Shown: in pieces, positions 9,726 to 18,405 of the stretch
Position numbering within the stretch: position 1 is the stretch's first letter
Layout of the letters: each line of letters begins with the position of its first letter
Assembly (NCBI RefSeq): GCF_000614025.1
Contig: NZ_BAKF01000007.1
Location: 1 to 64,000, forward strand
DNA from: Prevotella aurantiaca JCM 15754
GTDB taxonomy: Bacteria > Bacteroidota > Bacteroidia > Bacteroidales > Bacteroidaceae
Direction: 5' to 3'
DNA length: 64,000 nt
Translations under genes and position numbers: made by a program
Notes under the pieces: generated by a model
What the model saw: only the letters and a program-made list of their open reading frames with translations
The model's database searches: none
Told to the model about the DNA's origin: nothing

Positions 9726-9733
9726 CAAATATA
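9726..9733 (-). promoter_or_regulatory. -7 promoter element for the small-gene trio
   Basis: CAAATATA reads TATATTTG on the minus strand (TAnnTTTG), 53 bp upstream of the first gene of the trio. Confidence 0.45.
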
Positions 9734-9811
9734 AACAATCTTTTTATTAAAGCATTAATTTGGTAGTGTAAAGTTTATTTTTCTCTCTCAGAATCGAACT
9801 TAATATTATTT

Positions 9812-10300
9812 AACGTGAGTTCGACGGATTCAGAACGATGTAAGGGGAGTGTAAATGATCTTTGTGCATTGATGGACGGCTTCTTTGGAAACAGGAAATA
9901 GGTGGTAATTGCCTATAATAAGTTGATGATGAAGCGGTCAAAGTATCTATGTATGGAGTGTTCCACCTGCGAAATGTTCTTAAGTTCATCATTCACCGTT
10001 TCAATAAAGCAACGATAACCAGAATCGTGGAAAAGGATTATTATCAGCATAACTTCTGCCTTTGACATCATAGAATCACGACGATGCTTTTGTTTTCCGG
10101 TAGGTTTTAGCGTATATTTTGCCGTCATTACATCAAAAAACTTGCAGGAATCGACTACCATACAAAATATTTCAGTAACTCCTCCATAGGTGATTATTAC
10201 GGTTTTTATTTATAACTATTTGTATATTAGCTCCTTAATGCTACAACGATTTTCACTAATCACCAAATCCATAGACACTTATAATTCGTCGAGATCACGG
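9812..10300 (-). mobile_element. IS982-family element with large internal deletion
   Basis: The minus strand encodes the N-terminus of an IS982 transposase (VTEIFCMVVDSCKFFDVM, then SKAEVMLIIILFHDSGYRCF). This is fused directly to the far C-terminal segment (IETVNDELKNISQVEHSIHR, then DRFIINLL), so the central catalytic part is missing. The left end matches the end of the second remnant at 13392. An imperfect inverted copy of that end, AATTCGTCGAGATCACG, lies at 10283-10299 and would mark the other terminus. The remaining frame (9913-10161, 82 codons) cannot encode an active enzyme. It is a decayed, MITE-like derivative. Confidence 0.75.
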
Positions 10301-10518
10301 TAACATAAAAGCAAAAACAAGAGAGACTGCAATCTATAAGAGGCTTTACGCGGATACCATCAGTAGTGAGAACATTAATCTTAATATAAAGATTTACACG
10401 CTCATAACAGCTGTTTTTTAGGGAATCTCTGCGCTTTCTCTCCTTGCATTAGAGCAGAACGGAGGGAGGGAAGAACTGTTCAGATGTAAAGATTATTCCC
10501 ATCTGCTTTTTAATCTAC

Positions 10519-10600
10519 GATCTTTTGATGTGTAAAAGGGCATGTTTTGCAATGTAAAAAGGGCACCTTTTACAAGCCCGTTTGTAACCTATTGATATCT
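10519..10600. repeat. 22-bp periodic array A (CAAAA/TTTTG type, degenerate)
   Basis: TAAAA-N7-TTTTG-N5-TAAAA-N8-TTTTA: alternating inverted pentamers about 11 bp apart, as in the arrays at 22752, 30029, 34740 and 63571. It is shorter and more diverged, and lies inside the IS982-bracketed island. Confidence 0.6.
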
Positions 10601-10630
10601 TGAAGGTTACAAAGGAGATAAAGAAGGAAT

Positions 10631-10789
10631 ATGGTAGGGAAAGTGAAAGATAGCGAAGTGAGAAGTGTAAGGATTTTTGTTTCTGTTCGTTCCGTTGTGT
10701 TTTTCAAAGTAAGGTCAGTGTGCTTTGTCATCAGGGTAGCGGCTTTACCGATTCAAAAGGTGGGTGAACAGACTGAGAAACGGACGTGA
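10631..10789 (+). CDS. Possible 52-residue small protein
   Basis: An ATG-started frame of 52 codons, preceded by the purine-rich AAGGAGATAAAGAAGG. The product is basic, Val- and Arg-rich (RSVRIFVSVRSVVFFKVRSV), with no recognised domain. It may be an unexpressed part of a dispersed intergenic repeat. The rest of the gap 10301-11098 shows no other gene. Confidence 0.25.
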   Translation: MVGKVKDSEVRSVRIFVSVRSVVFFKVRSVCFVIRVAALPIQKVGEQTEKRT

Positions 10790-11098
10790 AGAAGACGAAA
10801 GAAACGGCGGGATTGGCAATAAAAAATGTGCTTTTCAGTCGGTGATTTTTTAACGTTCCAACGACAGTTTACAAAAAATTAATTGTGTTTCAGCAACAGA
10901 ACCATGACCAATAATATGGACCATTATGGATATACTGTAAGCTGAGAGTCTACTTAATAGATTCAGCTCGCACGCTCTATGTCCTCCTTTAAAAAGGACA
11001 AAGAGCTTCACGAGCTGTAGAAGGAGAAGTTTTCAATTCAACTTATATCACTTCTCAAATAGATTACCGATATCCTTATGCTATAGAAGAAGAAGTTT
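10790..11098. other. Non-coding stretch of the island
   Basis: No frame with protein-like composition is seen. The segment AGAAGTTTTCAATTCAACTT at 11025-11044 is a near copy of AGAAGTTTTTATCTCAACTT at 11090-11109, which holds the stop end of the MFS gene. It looks like a short duplication of that 3' end. Confidence 0.4.
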
Positions 11099-12298
11099 TT
11101 ATCTCAACTTATAGCCCTTGAATGCATAGAAAAGGATATAAGAGAAGCTGACAAAACAGATCCCATACGCATATTGAATGTTGCTAACATCCTTAATAAG
11201 TCCGAACAACACAGTGATAACAGCACCACCGATAAGTCCCATTGTCATTAGTGATGAGCCTTCCTTGGTATATTTACCCAAGTCCATAAGAGCCAAAGGC
11301 CAGAATGCTGGCCACATCAATGAGCAGCCTAATGCCATAATACCTACAGCATAAATACTATAAACACCCGGGAGTAACAATACAAGTAGCGTTCCAAACA
11401 GTGCAACGAAGGAACAGATCTGTAAGGCTTTCGTCTGTGAAAGATACTTAGGAATAAGAATAATACCTGCGATATATCCTATACTGATGCTGATTGGGGT
11501 AATCCATGAGTACGTATGAGGATGAGGAAGACCTAATTCACTTGCATAATCTATAAGTGTACCCAAGACGATGGTCTCTGAACCAACATAAAAGAATATG
11601 GCAATTGCTCCAAGAACAAGATGTGGGAACTGGAAGACAGAATGCTTACTGTTTGCGTAGTCGGACACTGCTGAATCTGCATCGGTGTCATCTTCTCCAG
11701 CAGCTTTCACCTCTGGCAATGGTGATATGAGTGCTACGACACCTAAGATTACAAATAAGCAGATTATAACCAAGAACGGTTTGTCAAGATCTTCCAAGCC
11801 AACACCTCCACTATTACTTGCAAAAAGAGCAATAAACAAAGGTGATACAGGCCATGCTAACTTGTTTATCATGCCCATAATAGAGATTCTTTTTGCTGCA
11901 CTCTCCGTTGGTCCAAGGATTGTTACATAAGGATTTATGGCAGATTGTAGGAACGTATTAGCTGTTCCACAAAAGAAAGATGCCAATAAAAAGATAATGA
12001 AACTCCTTTCAGCTGCAGAGAGAATAAAAACTCCGAAGGCTATAGCAAACATGGCAAAAGCTGCAGCCATCGTACGCTTATACCCAATTTTACTTATCAA
12101 TAAGCCTGCTGGATAACCAAAGATAAGGAACGGTAAGAACGTAGCACCTATAAGCATATAGGCTTCTGTGGACGAAACGCTTAGCGAAACCTTCAATACT
12201 GGTACTAATAAGGAATTGATTCCCAATGCAAAGCCACAAGTAAAGAACATGAAAGCAAGGAAAAGCATTGGTGTAATGAAGTTGTTTTTTTCTTTCAT
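11099..12298 (-). CDS. MFS sugar transporter (FucP/GluP-like, FHS family)
   Basis: 399 residues with about 12 transmembrane segments. It belongs to the fucose/glucose-galactose:H+ symporter group of the major facilitator superfamily: the N-half has the loop GYPAGLLISKIGYKR, and the characteristic TM4/5 region is SAINPYVTILGPTESAAKR. The hydrophilic central loop near 190-210 carries an acidic patch (AAGEDDTDADSA). The substrate is unknown, probably a hexose or deoxyhexose. It is transcribed away from an AraC regulator that probably controls it; the two start codons are about 157 bp apart and each has a -7 element. It lies in an island flanked by IS982 remnants and may have been acquired. Confidence 0.85.
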   Translation of the reverse strand: MKEKNNFITPMLFLAFMFFTCGFALGINSLLVPVLKVSLSVSSTEAYMLIGATFLPFLIFGYPAGLLISKIGYKRTMAAAFAMFAIAFGVFILSAAERSFIIFLLASFFCGTANTFLQSAINPYVTILGPTESAAKRISIMGMINKLAWPVSPLFIALFASNSGGVGLEDLDKPFLVIICLFVILGVVALISPLPEVKAAGEDDTDADSAVSDYANSKHSVFQFPHLVLGAIAIFFYVGSETIVLGTLIDYASELGLPHPHTYSWITPISISIGYIAGIILIPKYLSQTKALQICSFVALFGTLLVLLLPGVYSIYAVGIMALGCSLMWPAFWPLALMDLGKYTKEGSSLMTMGLIGGAVITVLFGLIKDVSNIQYAYGICFVSFSYILFYAFKGYKLR

Positions 12299-12377
12299 AG
12301 AGAATCTTTTTTGAATTAAAAATTAATTGTTATGTTTTAAAAATCCGCTTTTTTTGACTACAGTTATCTTGAAAATG

Positions 12378-12385
12378 CAAAGTTA
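12378..12385 (-). promoter_or_regulatory. -7 promoter element for MFS gene
   Basis: CAAAGTTA reads TAACTTTG on the minus strand (TAnnTTTG), about 80 bp upstream of the transporter ATG. Confidence 0.5.
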
Positions 12386-12411
12386 CTACTTTTTTTAATA
12401 ATAACATACAC

Positions 12412-12419
12412 TATCTTTG
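12412..12419 (+). promoter_or_regulatory. -7 promoter element for AraC gene
   Basis: TATCTTTG matches TAnnTTTG. It overlaps the TTG that would start a longer reading frame, so translation must begin downstream, at the ATG at 12456. Confidence 0.55.
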
Positions 12420-12455
12420 CGTTATTATAGACTATATTTACATTTGCATAAAAAG

Positions 12456-13391
12456 ATGGTAATACTTGATAGAAAGATAGTACATAATGTGCAAACCATG
12501 TGCAGTCACATTACATACACTGAGTTTAATCTACCATTTCATAGACATTCCGAATATGAACTCATCCTGTTTACCAGTGGAAGTGGGACTGAATTTGTTG
12601 GAGAGGGGGTTGCTGACTACAAAAAGGGCGACGTTGCACTTATCGGAAGTAATATTCCCCATCTGCATTTATGCAAAAGTAGAATGGGAAATAGCCAAGA
12701 AACAGAAGCTATGGAACATAGTACAAGTGAAACAATACAGTTCAGTCCAGGCATATTTCCACCCGATATTCTTAACCTACCAGACTATGAACATATTGCT
12801 GATTTGCTATCGAAAAGCCAGTATGGCATACGTTTCTATGATGAAGGATTATATGAGGAACTCCTCTCAAGGTTATCTTTGTTCGATTCACAGTCCTATA
12901 CAAGGCGTCTGATTGCTTTGTATGAGATTCTCGAAAGATTATATAACTGTTCACAAACAAAGCTATTATCACCAATAGCATTCAGCCATTACAAAGCTCC
13001 TAATACCGATACTGCCATTGACAAGGTATTCACCTATTTATATAATAACTTCCAGAAGAAGATTGTTCTCACGGAACTTGCTGACTTTGTTAGTCAGAAT
13101 CCGACGTCACTTTGCCGATATTTTAAGAAATGTACCAACAAGAGTATATTCCAAGTACTTGCCAATATACGCATTGAATATGCTTGTAAATTACTAACTC
13201 ATTCGAACCTTACGGTCAATGAAGTGGCTTTTAACTCGGGATACAATACACCAACACTGTTTTACGAACAATTCTTAAGAGAGATACATCTAACCCCAAA
13301 TGAATACAGACAACACATTAACGCTGAGAAAATCAGCAACCATATGAATATAACAATTGGTTCGCCGCAAGACTCAACACATAGTAAATAA
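12456..13391 (+). CDS. AraC family transcriptional regulator
   Basis: 311 residues from the ATG at 12456. The N-terminal cupin-like sensor domain carries YTEFNLPFHRHSEYELILFT and GDVALIGSNIPH. The C-terminal domain has two helix-turn-helix motifs (KIVLTELADFVSQNPTSLCR, then LTVNEVAFNSGYNTPTLFYE) and ends in the typical LTPNEYRQ. A likely one-component sugar sensor that acts on the divergent MFS gene. The IS982 remnant starts immediately after its stop codon, so the last ~25 residues may differ from the ancestral protein. A longer TTG-start version is unlikely because it overlaps the promoter. Confidence 0.88.
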   Translation: MVILDRKIVHNVQTMCSHITYTEFNLPFHRHSEYELILFTSGSGTEFVGEGVADYKKGDVALIGSNIPHLHLCKSRMGNSQETEAMEHSTSETIQFSPGIFPPDILNLPDYEHIADLLSKSQYGIRFYDEGLYEELLSRLSLFDSQSYTRRLIALYEILERLYNCSQTKLLSPIAFSHYKAPNTDTAIDKVFTYLYNNFQKKIVLTELADFVSQNPTSLCRYFKKCTNKSIFQVLANIRIEYACKLLTHSNLTVNEVAFNSGYNTPTLFYEQFLREIHLTPNEYRQHINAEKISNHMNITIGSPQDSTHSK

Positions 13392-13700
13392 CATGAGTTC
13401 GATGAATTCAGAATAATGCAAGCTGTGGGTCAATGATCCTTTGTACATTGATGCACGGCTTCTTTGGAAACAGGCAATAGGCAGCAATTGCCCCTAATAA
13501 GTTGACGATGAAATTGTCAAAGCATCTATGTCTGGAGTGTTCCACCTGAGCAATGTTCTTAAGTTCATCATTCACAGTCTCTATAATGGCTCTTTTTCTG
13601 AGTAAAAGTCTATCTGAAACACTCATTAACGCTCCTTTCATGTTACTTTTCAATTTGGTAATAAGCTGTATTCCGTCAACGAAAAGCCTTTGAAAGAGGT
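13392..13700 (-). mobile_element. IS982-family remnant, transposase C-terminal part
   Basis: The minus strand encodes LFVDGIQLITKLKSNMKGAL and continues through IETVNDELKNIAQVEHSRHR, CFDNFIVNLLGAIAAYCLF and DPQLALF, the C-terminal third of an IS982 transposase. It is truncated on its 5' side near 13693-13700, where a foreign membrane-protein tail begins. Its first ~180 bp are clearly homologous to 9812-9990, and both copies have the same orientation. Confidence 0.8.
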
Positions 13701-13873
13701 TAATAGTTTTAAAACTATTATTGGTATATTTTGTTGTGCTTATTATGAGCTATACAGATACTGTTTCTTGGGGACTTTGGAAAAAAATTCCATTTCATCT
13801 TGGTATGCTCTTTATAGTGATATTTGATAGAATACAAAACAAAATGCTTTTCCCTGACGAAAATAAAAAATAA
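13694..13873 (+). pseudogene. C-terminal remnant of a membrane protein
   Basis: An open frame without its own start region. It encodes about 59 residues, with a hydrophobic helix (LLLVYFVVLIM) and the tail FDRIQNKMLFPDENKK, ending at TAA 13871-13873, followed by a terminator. It abuts the broken edge of the IS982 remnant, so it is probably the 3' end of a gene cut by the insertion or a later deletion. An internal ATG at 13745 would allow only 42 residues. Family not recognised. Confidence 0.45.
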
Positions 13874-13877
13874 TATA

Positions 13878-13912
13878 AACGCGCCAATAGAAATAGTTCT
13901 ATTGGCGTGTTT
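13878..13912. terminator. Bidirectional terminator
   Basis: AACGCGCCAATAGAA and TTCTATTGGCGTGTT form a 15-bp stem (one mismatch) between the plus-strand gene remnant and the convergent acyltransferase gene. Confidence 0.75.
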
Positions 13913-13938
13913 GCTTTATTTTTATTTATTTCTTGTAC

Positions 13939-14931
13939 TCAATTATTTTTTTGAACAATAAACCCTAAATAGCGATAAATGGCCCATGCAATGATAGAAG
14001 TAAAGGCATAGACAAGTAGGAAAGAGATAACAACACGATAGTATTGGCCTGAATAACCCATACCGATGCGTTGTAATAAAGAAGAAACAATGAGTGGTAT
14101 GCCACCAGAAAAGAAATAATAAACAATACTTCTACGTCCTGTCCATTCTAACCAAGTAACGCTTTCTAACTGTTTAGCCAAACTAACAAGGAATAAGGTG
14201 CAAATAAAGGTATCGAAAATAAATACGTACCAATTGTTTACTTGTATGGGTTCGATAAGCAGACTTATGCCTTGCGTATGTTCATATACTTTTATAATTA
14301 CTAAAAGTATAAATAAAAAGAAAGATGATGATAGGTTGTGGAAACGGTGGAAAACATTTTCCCACTTATGGTAAAAATAGCCAAAACAAAGGATAGGGAG
14401 CGCCATACAGGCATTTTCTATTTGCCAATAAAGGTTGGTATAATGTGTGGAAAGAAAATAACAAGCTACGGACGCTATCAGAGAAAGTGTTAATAATCCC
14501 CAAGTTTTACCTTTGCATGCCCATAACACTGTGGATAAAACAATTTCTGCCACAATAAGAGCCGCTATAAACCACGATGCTTGTCCTGTAAGAACAGAGA
14601 ATAAAGTTTCTGAAATATCGAATCCGTGTGCAAAAGCTTTAGGAATAGCGATAAAGGTTGTAAAAACAACATAAGGCAATAATAGATATTGTGCAATGGC
14701 TTTAAGCTTATGTTGCAGCAAAAATGGTGTGTCTTTATAAAAAAGATAACCTGAGAGAAAGAAAAAAGCGACCAACACATTGGCTACATAATAATTGTAG
14801 CCGATAATGTTGTCGCCTGTATAATATATTTCAGTATGGTCGAGCAATATAGCCACCATACAAAAACCTCGCAATAGGTCTATCCAGTGTTTGCGTCTAT
14901 TTTGTTTTAATTCACAACTGCTATCTTGCAT
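13939..14931 (-). CDS. Acyltransferase family 3 (OafA-like) membrane protein
   Basis: 330 residues and about ten membrane helices. The N-terminus RRKHWIDLLRGFCMVAILLD is the usual Acyl_transf_3 start, followed by LVAFFFLSGYLFY. Members O-acylate sugars of surface polysaccharides or LPS in the inner membrane. No periplasmic SGNH domain is attached. The start codon lies inside the end of porZ (25-bp overlap), so the two are translationally coupled. The acceptor is unknown; the link to porZ and to a neighbouring glycosyltransferase suggests a surface glycan. Confidence 0.85.
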   Translation of the reverse strand: MQDSSCELKQNRRKHWIDLLRGFCMVAILLDHTEIYYTGDNIIGYNYYVANVLVAFFFLSGYLFYKDTPFLLQHKLKAIAQYLLLPYVVFTTFIAIPKAFAHGFDISETLFSVLTGQASWFIAALIVAEIVLSTVLWACKGKTWGLLTLSLIASVACYFLSTHYTNLYWQIENACMALPILCFGYFYHKWENVFHRFHNLSSSFFLFILLVIIKVYEHTQGISLLIEPIQVNNWYVFIFDTFICTLFLVSLAKQLESVTWLEWTGRRSIVYYFFSGGIPLIVSSLLQRIGMGYSGQYYRVVISFLLVYAFTSIIAWAIYRYLGFIVQKNN

Positions 14932-16940
14932 ACTGTTCCGTTATTACCTTCTTGGTCGGCTGTTTGCACCATGTAAACTCCCGATGCTACACGTTTTCCG
15001 TTTAAATCGTTGCCATCCCATGTAAATGTACCGCCATTACTTGTACCTTTTGCTACGAGTACGCCATTTGTGGTAACAATTTTTACATCAGAATTGTAAG
15101 CTAAACCAACAACTGTTATCAAACCTGTGTAACCTGGACGTACAGGATTAGGATAAGCATAAGTGTCTTCTCCGCCTGGATTATCAGATGGTTTTGTAGC
15201 ATCACTCATATACGAGCATAATCCTTTTTCGGTTCCGATGAAAACTTCGCCTGTTTTGTCGTTGATGGCAATACTTTCTATATCGTTTGAAAGAAGTTTG
15301 CTGTTACTGCTTAGGAAGTGTTGTACCTGTTTCATGTTATCGGCACTGATAAGATAAACACCATTTCCATTTGTACCAAACCATTTTCTGCCGCCACCAT
15401 CAATAGCTATGCTCGAAATATCTACACCAGCCAATAAATAATCAGCAAGATTTGTTCCGTCGTTACGTGGTATTTTTATTTGTTCGAAAATAGCATCTGA
15501 AGGATTTTGCATCTGGTCTACATTAAGACGAAGTGGTCCAACATTTGTTCCAACCCAAATATTTTGATAAGCATCTTCTACTACGCAACGCATTTGAATT
15601 ACCATGATAGGCGCACCATCTTGGTTTTTGAAATTCTTGAAAACACTTAGCTTGTCGGTTTCGGGATTATAGCAAAATAAGCCTGGTGCTTCGTAGTGGT
15701 TGTTTACAAACCATATTAAACCGCGACTATCAAGAATTGGACGACGCATTACTTGCAGAGTTAATTTACCATTCATAAGTTCTGGTTTAGAATGGTCGGT
15801 CATAGTTCCGTCGGGCGATAACTTTAATAAAGAAGTTTCTCTGGTACCGCAATTCAATATCCATAAATTATTTTTTCTATCGAAAATCAATCCTTGAATA
15901 GGCACATAGTCGTTGCCCAAATCTTCATTATTATTAGTATTAATAGTGGGGCGCAGAAGACTATTTTCTTTATTGAAATACTTCTTTAATTTGCCATCTA
16001 AAAATTCGTATAATCCTGCTCGTCCTCCCACAAATACGTGTTCAGGATTCTTCGGGTCTACTGCTAAACAGTTCATATCGTGATAGTAATAACCCGTTAT
16101 TTTGTCTAATTCGTCTTGGAAGATGCTCCATTCGTCTTTCTTTAATATCTGAATGGTTCCAGGTTGGTTTAGTCCTATTGCTCCTGGTTCGAATGCTCCA
16201 CCTGTTGAATAAAGACGATCGTTAAGATATTGCATGAAGAAAAAACGATTGTATTTAGGACCACCTGGTTGTAAAGCTTTTACTTTCTCCAATAATTCAG
16301 GTGCAATAGTTTTGTTTTGTGCTACATAGTTACTTACCCATTGCCAATTGTTTTTATCCAAAAGATTATCGGAAAGCAATGCTCGAAAAAGTCCTTGTTC
16401 GCTGCTTGCAGCATAAATATAGTTTCCTTCTATATAAGTATAGTTTACATTGAAACCAAGATTGTAAGTATCGCTTATTTCAGCCTTGCCTACATTTACT
16501 TTTAATATGCCAAATCCTGTTGAGATATAGCAATACGCCCCATTTGTATAAAGACTATTTATCTTCTTATTGGCTGTCATTGCCTTTCTGTAATAATCGG
16601 AAAGGCTTATAATTTCGCCTTTTGGAGTAAGAAGATCAATATTTTGGTCCGAATAAGCAATTACCAATCGCTGGGCTACATTGTTCCATGCAATAAATTC
16701 AATGTGAGTACCATTCAGTCCATTTATCTTGTCGAATGTCTGAATACTATTGTCCTTTTCGTTATAAGTGTAAAGGTCATTAGATGCAAGTACATAAAGC
16801 AGATTGCCTCCTTTCTCAATCCATTGCACATTACTATATGCCATATAGTTTTTCCATGTACCTGTACCACTGCTAAAACTATAGAGTGGAAACATAAGAA
16901 GCAAGCAAATAAATGCAAGTATATTTGTTCTTTTCATCAT
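14907..16940 (-). CDS. porZ: Type IX secretion system protein PorZ-like (propeller + CTD)
   Basis: 677 residues. A signal peptide (1-24) precedes two beta-propellers built of two-component-regulator-type blades (WKNYMAYSNVQWIEKGGNLL, NLWILNCGTRETSLLKLSPDG, KWFGTNGNGVYLIS, GEVFIGTEKGLCSY). A C-terminal domain of about 85 residues follows (YAYPNPVRPGYTGLITVVGL to the end), resembling a type IX sorting CTD. In Porphyromonas PorZ is part of the surface attachment complex that binds anionic LPS and passes it to the sortase PorU. The fold order and CTD fit; this copy is somewhat shorter than the Porphyromonas protein. It is followed by an overlapping acyltransferase gene. Confidence 0.8.
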   Translation of the reverse strand: MMKRTNILAFICLLLMFPLYSFSSGTGTWKNYMAYSNVQWIEKGGNLLYVLASNDLYTYNEKDNSIQTFDKINGLNGTHIEFIAWNNVAQRLVIAYSDQNIDLLTPKGEIISLSDYYRKAMTANKKINSLYTNGAYCYISTGFGILKVNVGKAEISDTYNLGFNVNYTYIEGNYIYAASSEQGLFRALLSDNLLDKNNWQWVSNYVAQNKTIAPELLEKVKALQPGGPKYNRFFFMQYLNDRLYSTGGAFEPGAIGLNQPGTIQILKKDEWSIFQDELDKITGYYYHDMNCLAVDPKNPEHVFVGGRAGLYEFLDGKLKKYFNKENSLLRPTINTNNNEDLGNDYVPIQGLIFDRKNNLWILNCGTRETSLLKLSPDGTMTDHSKPELMNGKLTLQVMRRPILDSRGLIWFVNNHYEAPGLFCYNPETDKLSVFKNFKNQDGAPIMVIQMRCVVEDAYQNIWVGTNVGPLRLNVDQMQNPSDAIFEQIKIPRNDGTNLADYLLAGVDISSIAIDGGGRKWFGTNGNGVYLISADNMKQVQHFLSSNSKLLSNDIESIAINDKTGEVFIGTEKGLCSYMSDATKPSDNPGGEDTYAYPNPVRPGYTGLITVVGLAYNSDVKIVTTNGVLVAKGTSNGGTFTWDGNDLNGKRVASGVYMVQTADQEGNNGTVCKIAVVN

Positions 16941-17064
16941 TTTCTGATCGAATTATAGTGTAAGAAATAAATAAGCTTATAGATATTAAACAAGAAAACG
17001 CTTGGATTATTGCCTTTAAGGTTGTGTTTTAATGGTTTATGTAGAAGTTTATAAAGCCACACCC

Positions 17065-17826
17065 CTACCAACTGATGTGCATTTTACGCAGTTTTTCAGC
17101 CATTTCTAATAGGTTAGAATAGCCTTTCAGTTCAGTTTGGAAAATAGAAAGGGTGCGCAATGCCTCTTCTGTTTTGCGTAGAAACACTGCGTTAAGTTCA
17201 AAATCGTCGAATAAAACAGGATTGTCGATATGGTTGATTTGGGCATTTAATGCTTTAAAGCGTTTTCCAAGCAGTACATCTTCAAAGCCATATTGCTTTA
17301 TATCTTCATTATAAGGTGTTGTTCCTACCAATTTTCTGTGAGCCATGAAATTGGTACTGAGGTGCTGATAAGGTGTTTTTCTTCTATTTTTAGCACTGAT
17401 TGCTTCTTTTGAAGCATGTTCATAACGGTATCTAAGGTTGTTGTTCCATCTGTTTTCGTCTTCAACAATACTAATACCACCCACCACAACATCGCCTTCG
17501 GCTTTTAGATAATTGTGTATGAACCGTGTATTGTTAAGGGAAAGGTCGCCATCAATAAATAAAATCCATTCTTTTGACGACTGAGAAACAAGATAATTGC
17601 GGATAGCCGACCTACCAACATTTTGTTCTCGTTCTATATATTGAACGCCTTCAAGTTGCGAAATAACTCTGTTTTTTATTATAAACCTTTTATCGGGCGA
17701 TGCATCGTCGGCAACAATAATTTCGAAATCTGCCCCTTCTGCTACACACTGTCGTTGCAATTCACTGATAAGTGCAGTGCAATCACAGTTATAAGTGGGC
17801 AGCAGAATGGACAAACTCTTATTCAT
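17065..17826 (-). CDS. Glycosyltransferase family 2 protein
   Basis: 253 residues. The N-terminal GT-A fold has SILLPTYNCDCTALI and the nucleotide-binding IIVADDASPD. A metal-binding DGD follows (WILFIDGDLSL, giving the DxD motif), then a GFEDVLLGKRF catalytic-side motif. No membrane segment, so it acts at the cytosolic face. The substrate is unknown; its position between rdgB and porZ suggests a surface glycan. Start and stop of rdgB and this gene overlap as TAATG, so they are co-translated. Confidence 0.88.
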   Translation of the reverse strand: MNKSLSILLPTYNCDCTALISELQRQCVAEGADFEIIVADDASPDKRFIIKNRVISQLEGVQYIEREQNVGRSAIRNYLVSQSSKEWILFIDGDLSLNNTRFIHNYLKAEGDVVVGGISIVEDENRWNNNLRYRYEHASKEAISAKNRRKTPYQHLSTNFMAHRKLVGTTPYNEDIKQYGFEDVLLGKRFKALNAQINHIDNPVLFDDFELNAVFLRKTEEALRTLSIFQTELKGYSNLLEMAEKLRKMHISW

Positions 17827-18404
17827 TATATTTGCTTTAGATATTCGGCAAGCTTACGAACGGCACGAGCTCGGTGCGAAATTTGGTTCTTAATATCTTC
17901 TCCAAGTTCCGCAAAACTCTTGTCATAGCCTTCAGGAATAAAGATAGGGTCGTAACCAAAACCTTCTGTTCCCGATTTTTCTGTAGCAATATGACCTTCT
18001 ACTCTACCTTCAAATTGATGTTCTTTACCATCAATAATTAAAGATATTACTGTTCGGAAGTGAGCTTCTCTATTTGTTGTATCGCCTAATTTACAAAGCA
18101 ATTTGCGCATATTTGCTTCGCTATCGTGGTCGGTATGTTCATCGTATCGTGCTGAACGTACACCAGGTTCACCACCAAGTGCATCTACTTCGAGGCCCGT
18201 ATCATCGGCAAAGCAATTCAAACGATAGTTATCGTAGATGTAATGCGATTTTATACTTGCATTTCCTTCCAACGTATCGGCTGTTTCTGGTATGTCCACA
18301 TCACAGCCAATATCTTTTAACGATACAATATCAAAGTCGTTTCCAAGAATGTCTTTAATCTCGGAAAGCTTGTGTTTATTATTTGTAGCAAATACTATTT
18401 TCAT
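17826..18404 (-). CDS. rdgB: Non-canonical purine NTP pyrophosphatase (RdgB/HAM1)
   Basis: 192 residues from the ATG at 18404. An upstream in-frame codon would add 22 unrelated residues that overlap the preceding gene. Typical motifs: [16 protein letters not shown] at the start, the metal site [20 protein letters not shown], and [13 protein letters not shown]. It hydrolyses dITP/XTP to the monophosphate and pyrophosphate, cleaning the nucleotide pool. It starts one base after the stop of the YitT gene and overlaps the GT2 start by one base. Confidence 0.93.
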   Translation of the reverse strand: MKIVFATNNKHKLSEIKDILGNDFDIVSLKDIGCDVDIPETADTLEGNASIKSHYIYDNYRLNCFADDTGLEVDALGGEPGVRSARYDEHTDHDSEANMRKLLCKLGDTTNREAHFRTVISLIIDGKEHQFEGRVEGHIATEKSGTEGFGYDPIFIPEGYDKSFAELGEDIKNQISHRARAVRKLAEYLKQI

Positions 18405-18405
18405 T

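Noticed and set aside
9810..9992. Separate minus-strand gene of 60 codons
   Set aside because: It is a different frame of the IS982 remnant and shows no independent protein character.
12417..12455. TTG start giving a 324-residue AraC protein
   Set aside because: The TTG overlaps the TATCTTTG -7 element, so it would lie upstream of the transcript start; the ATG at 12456 fits the family start.
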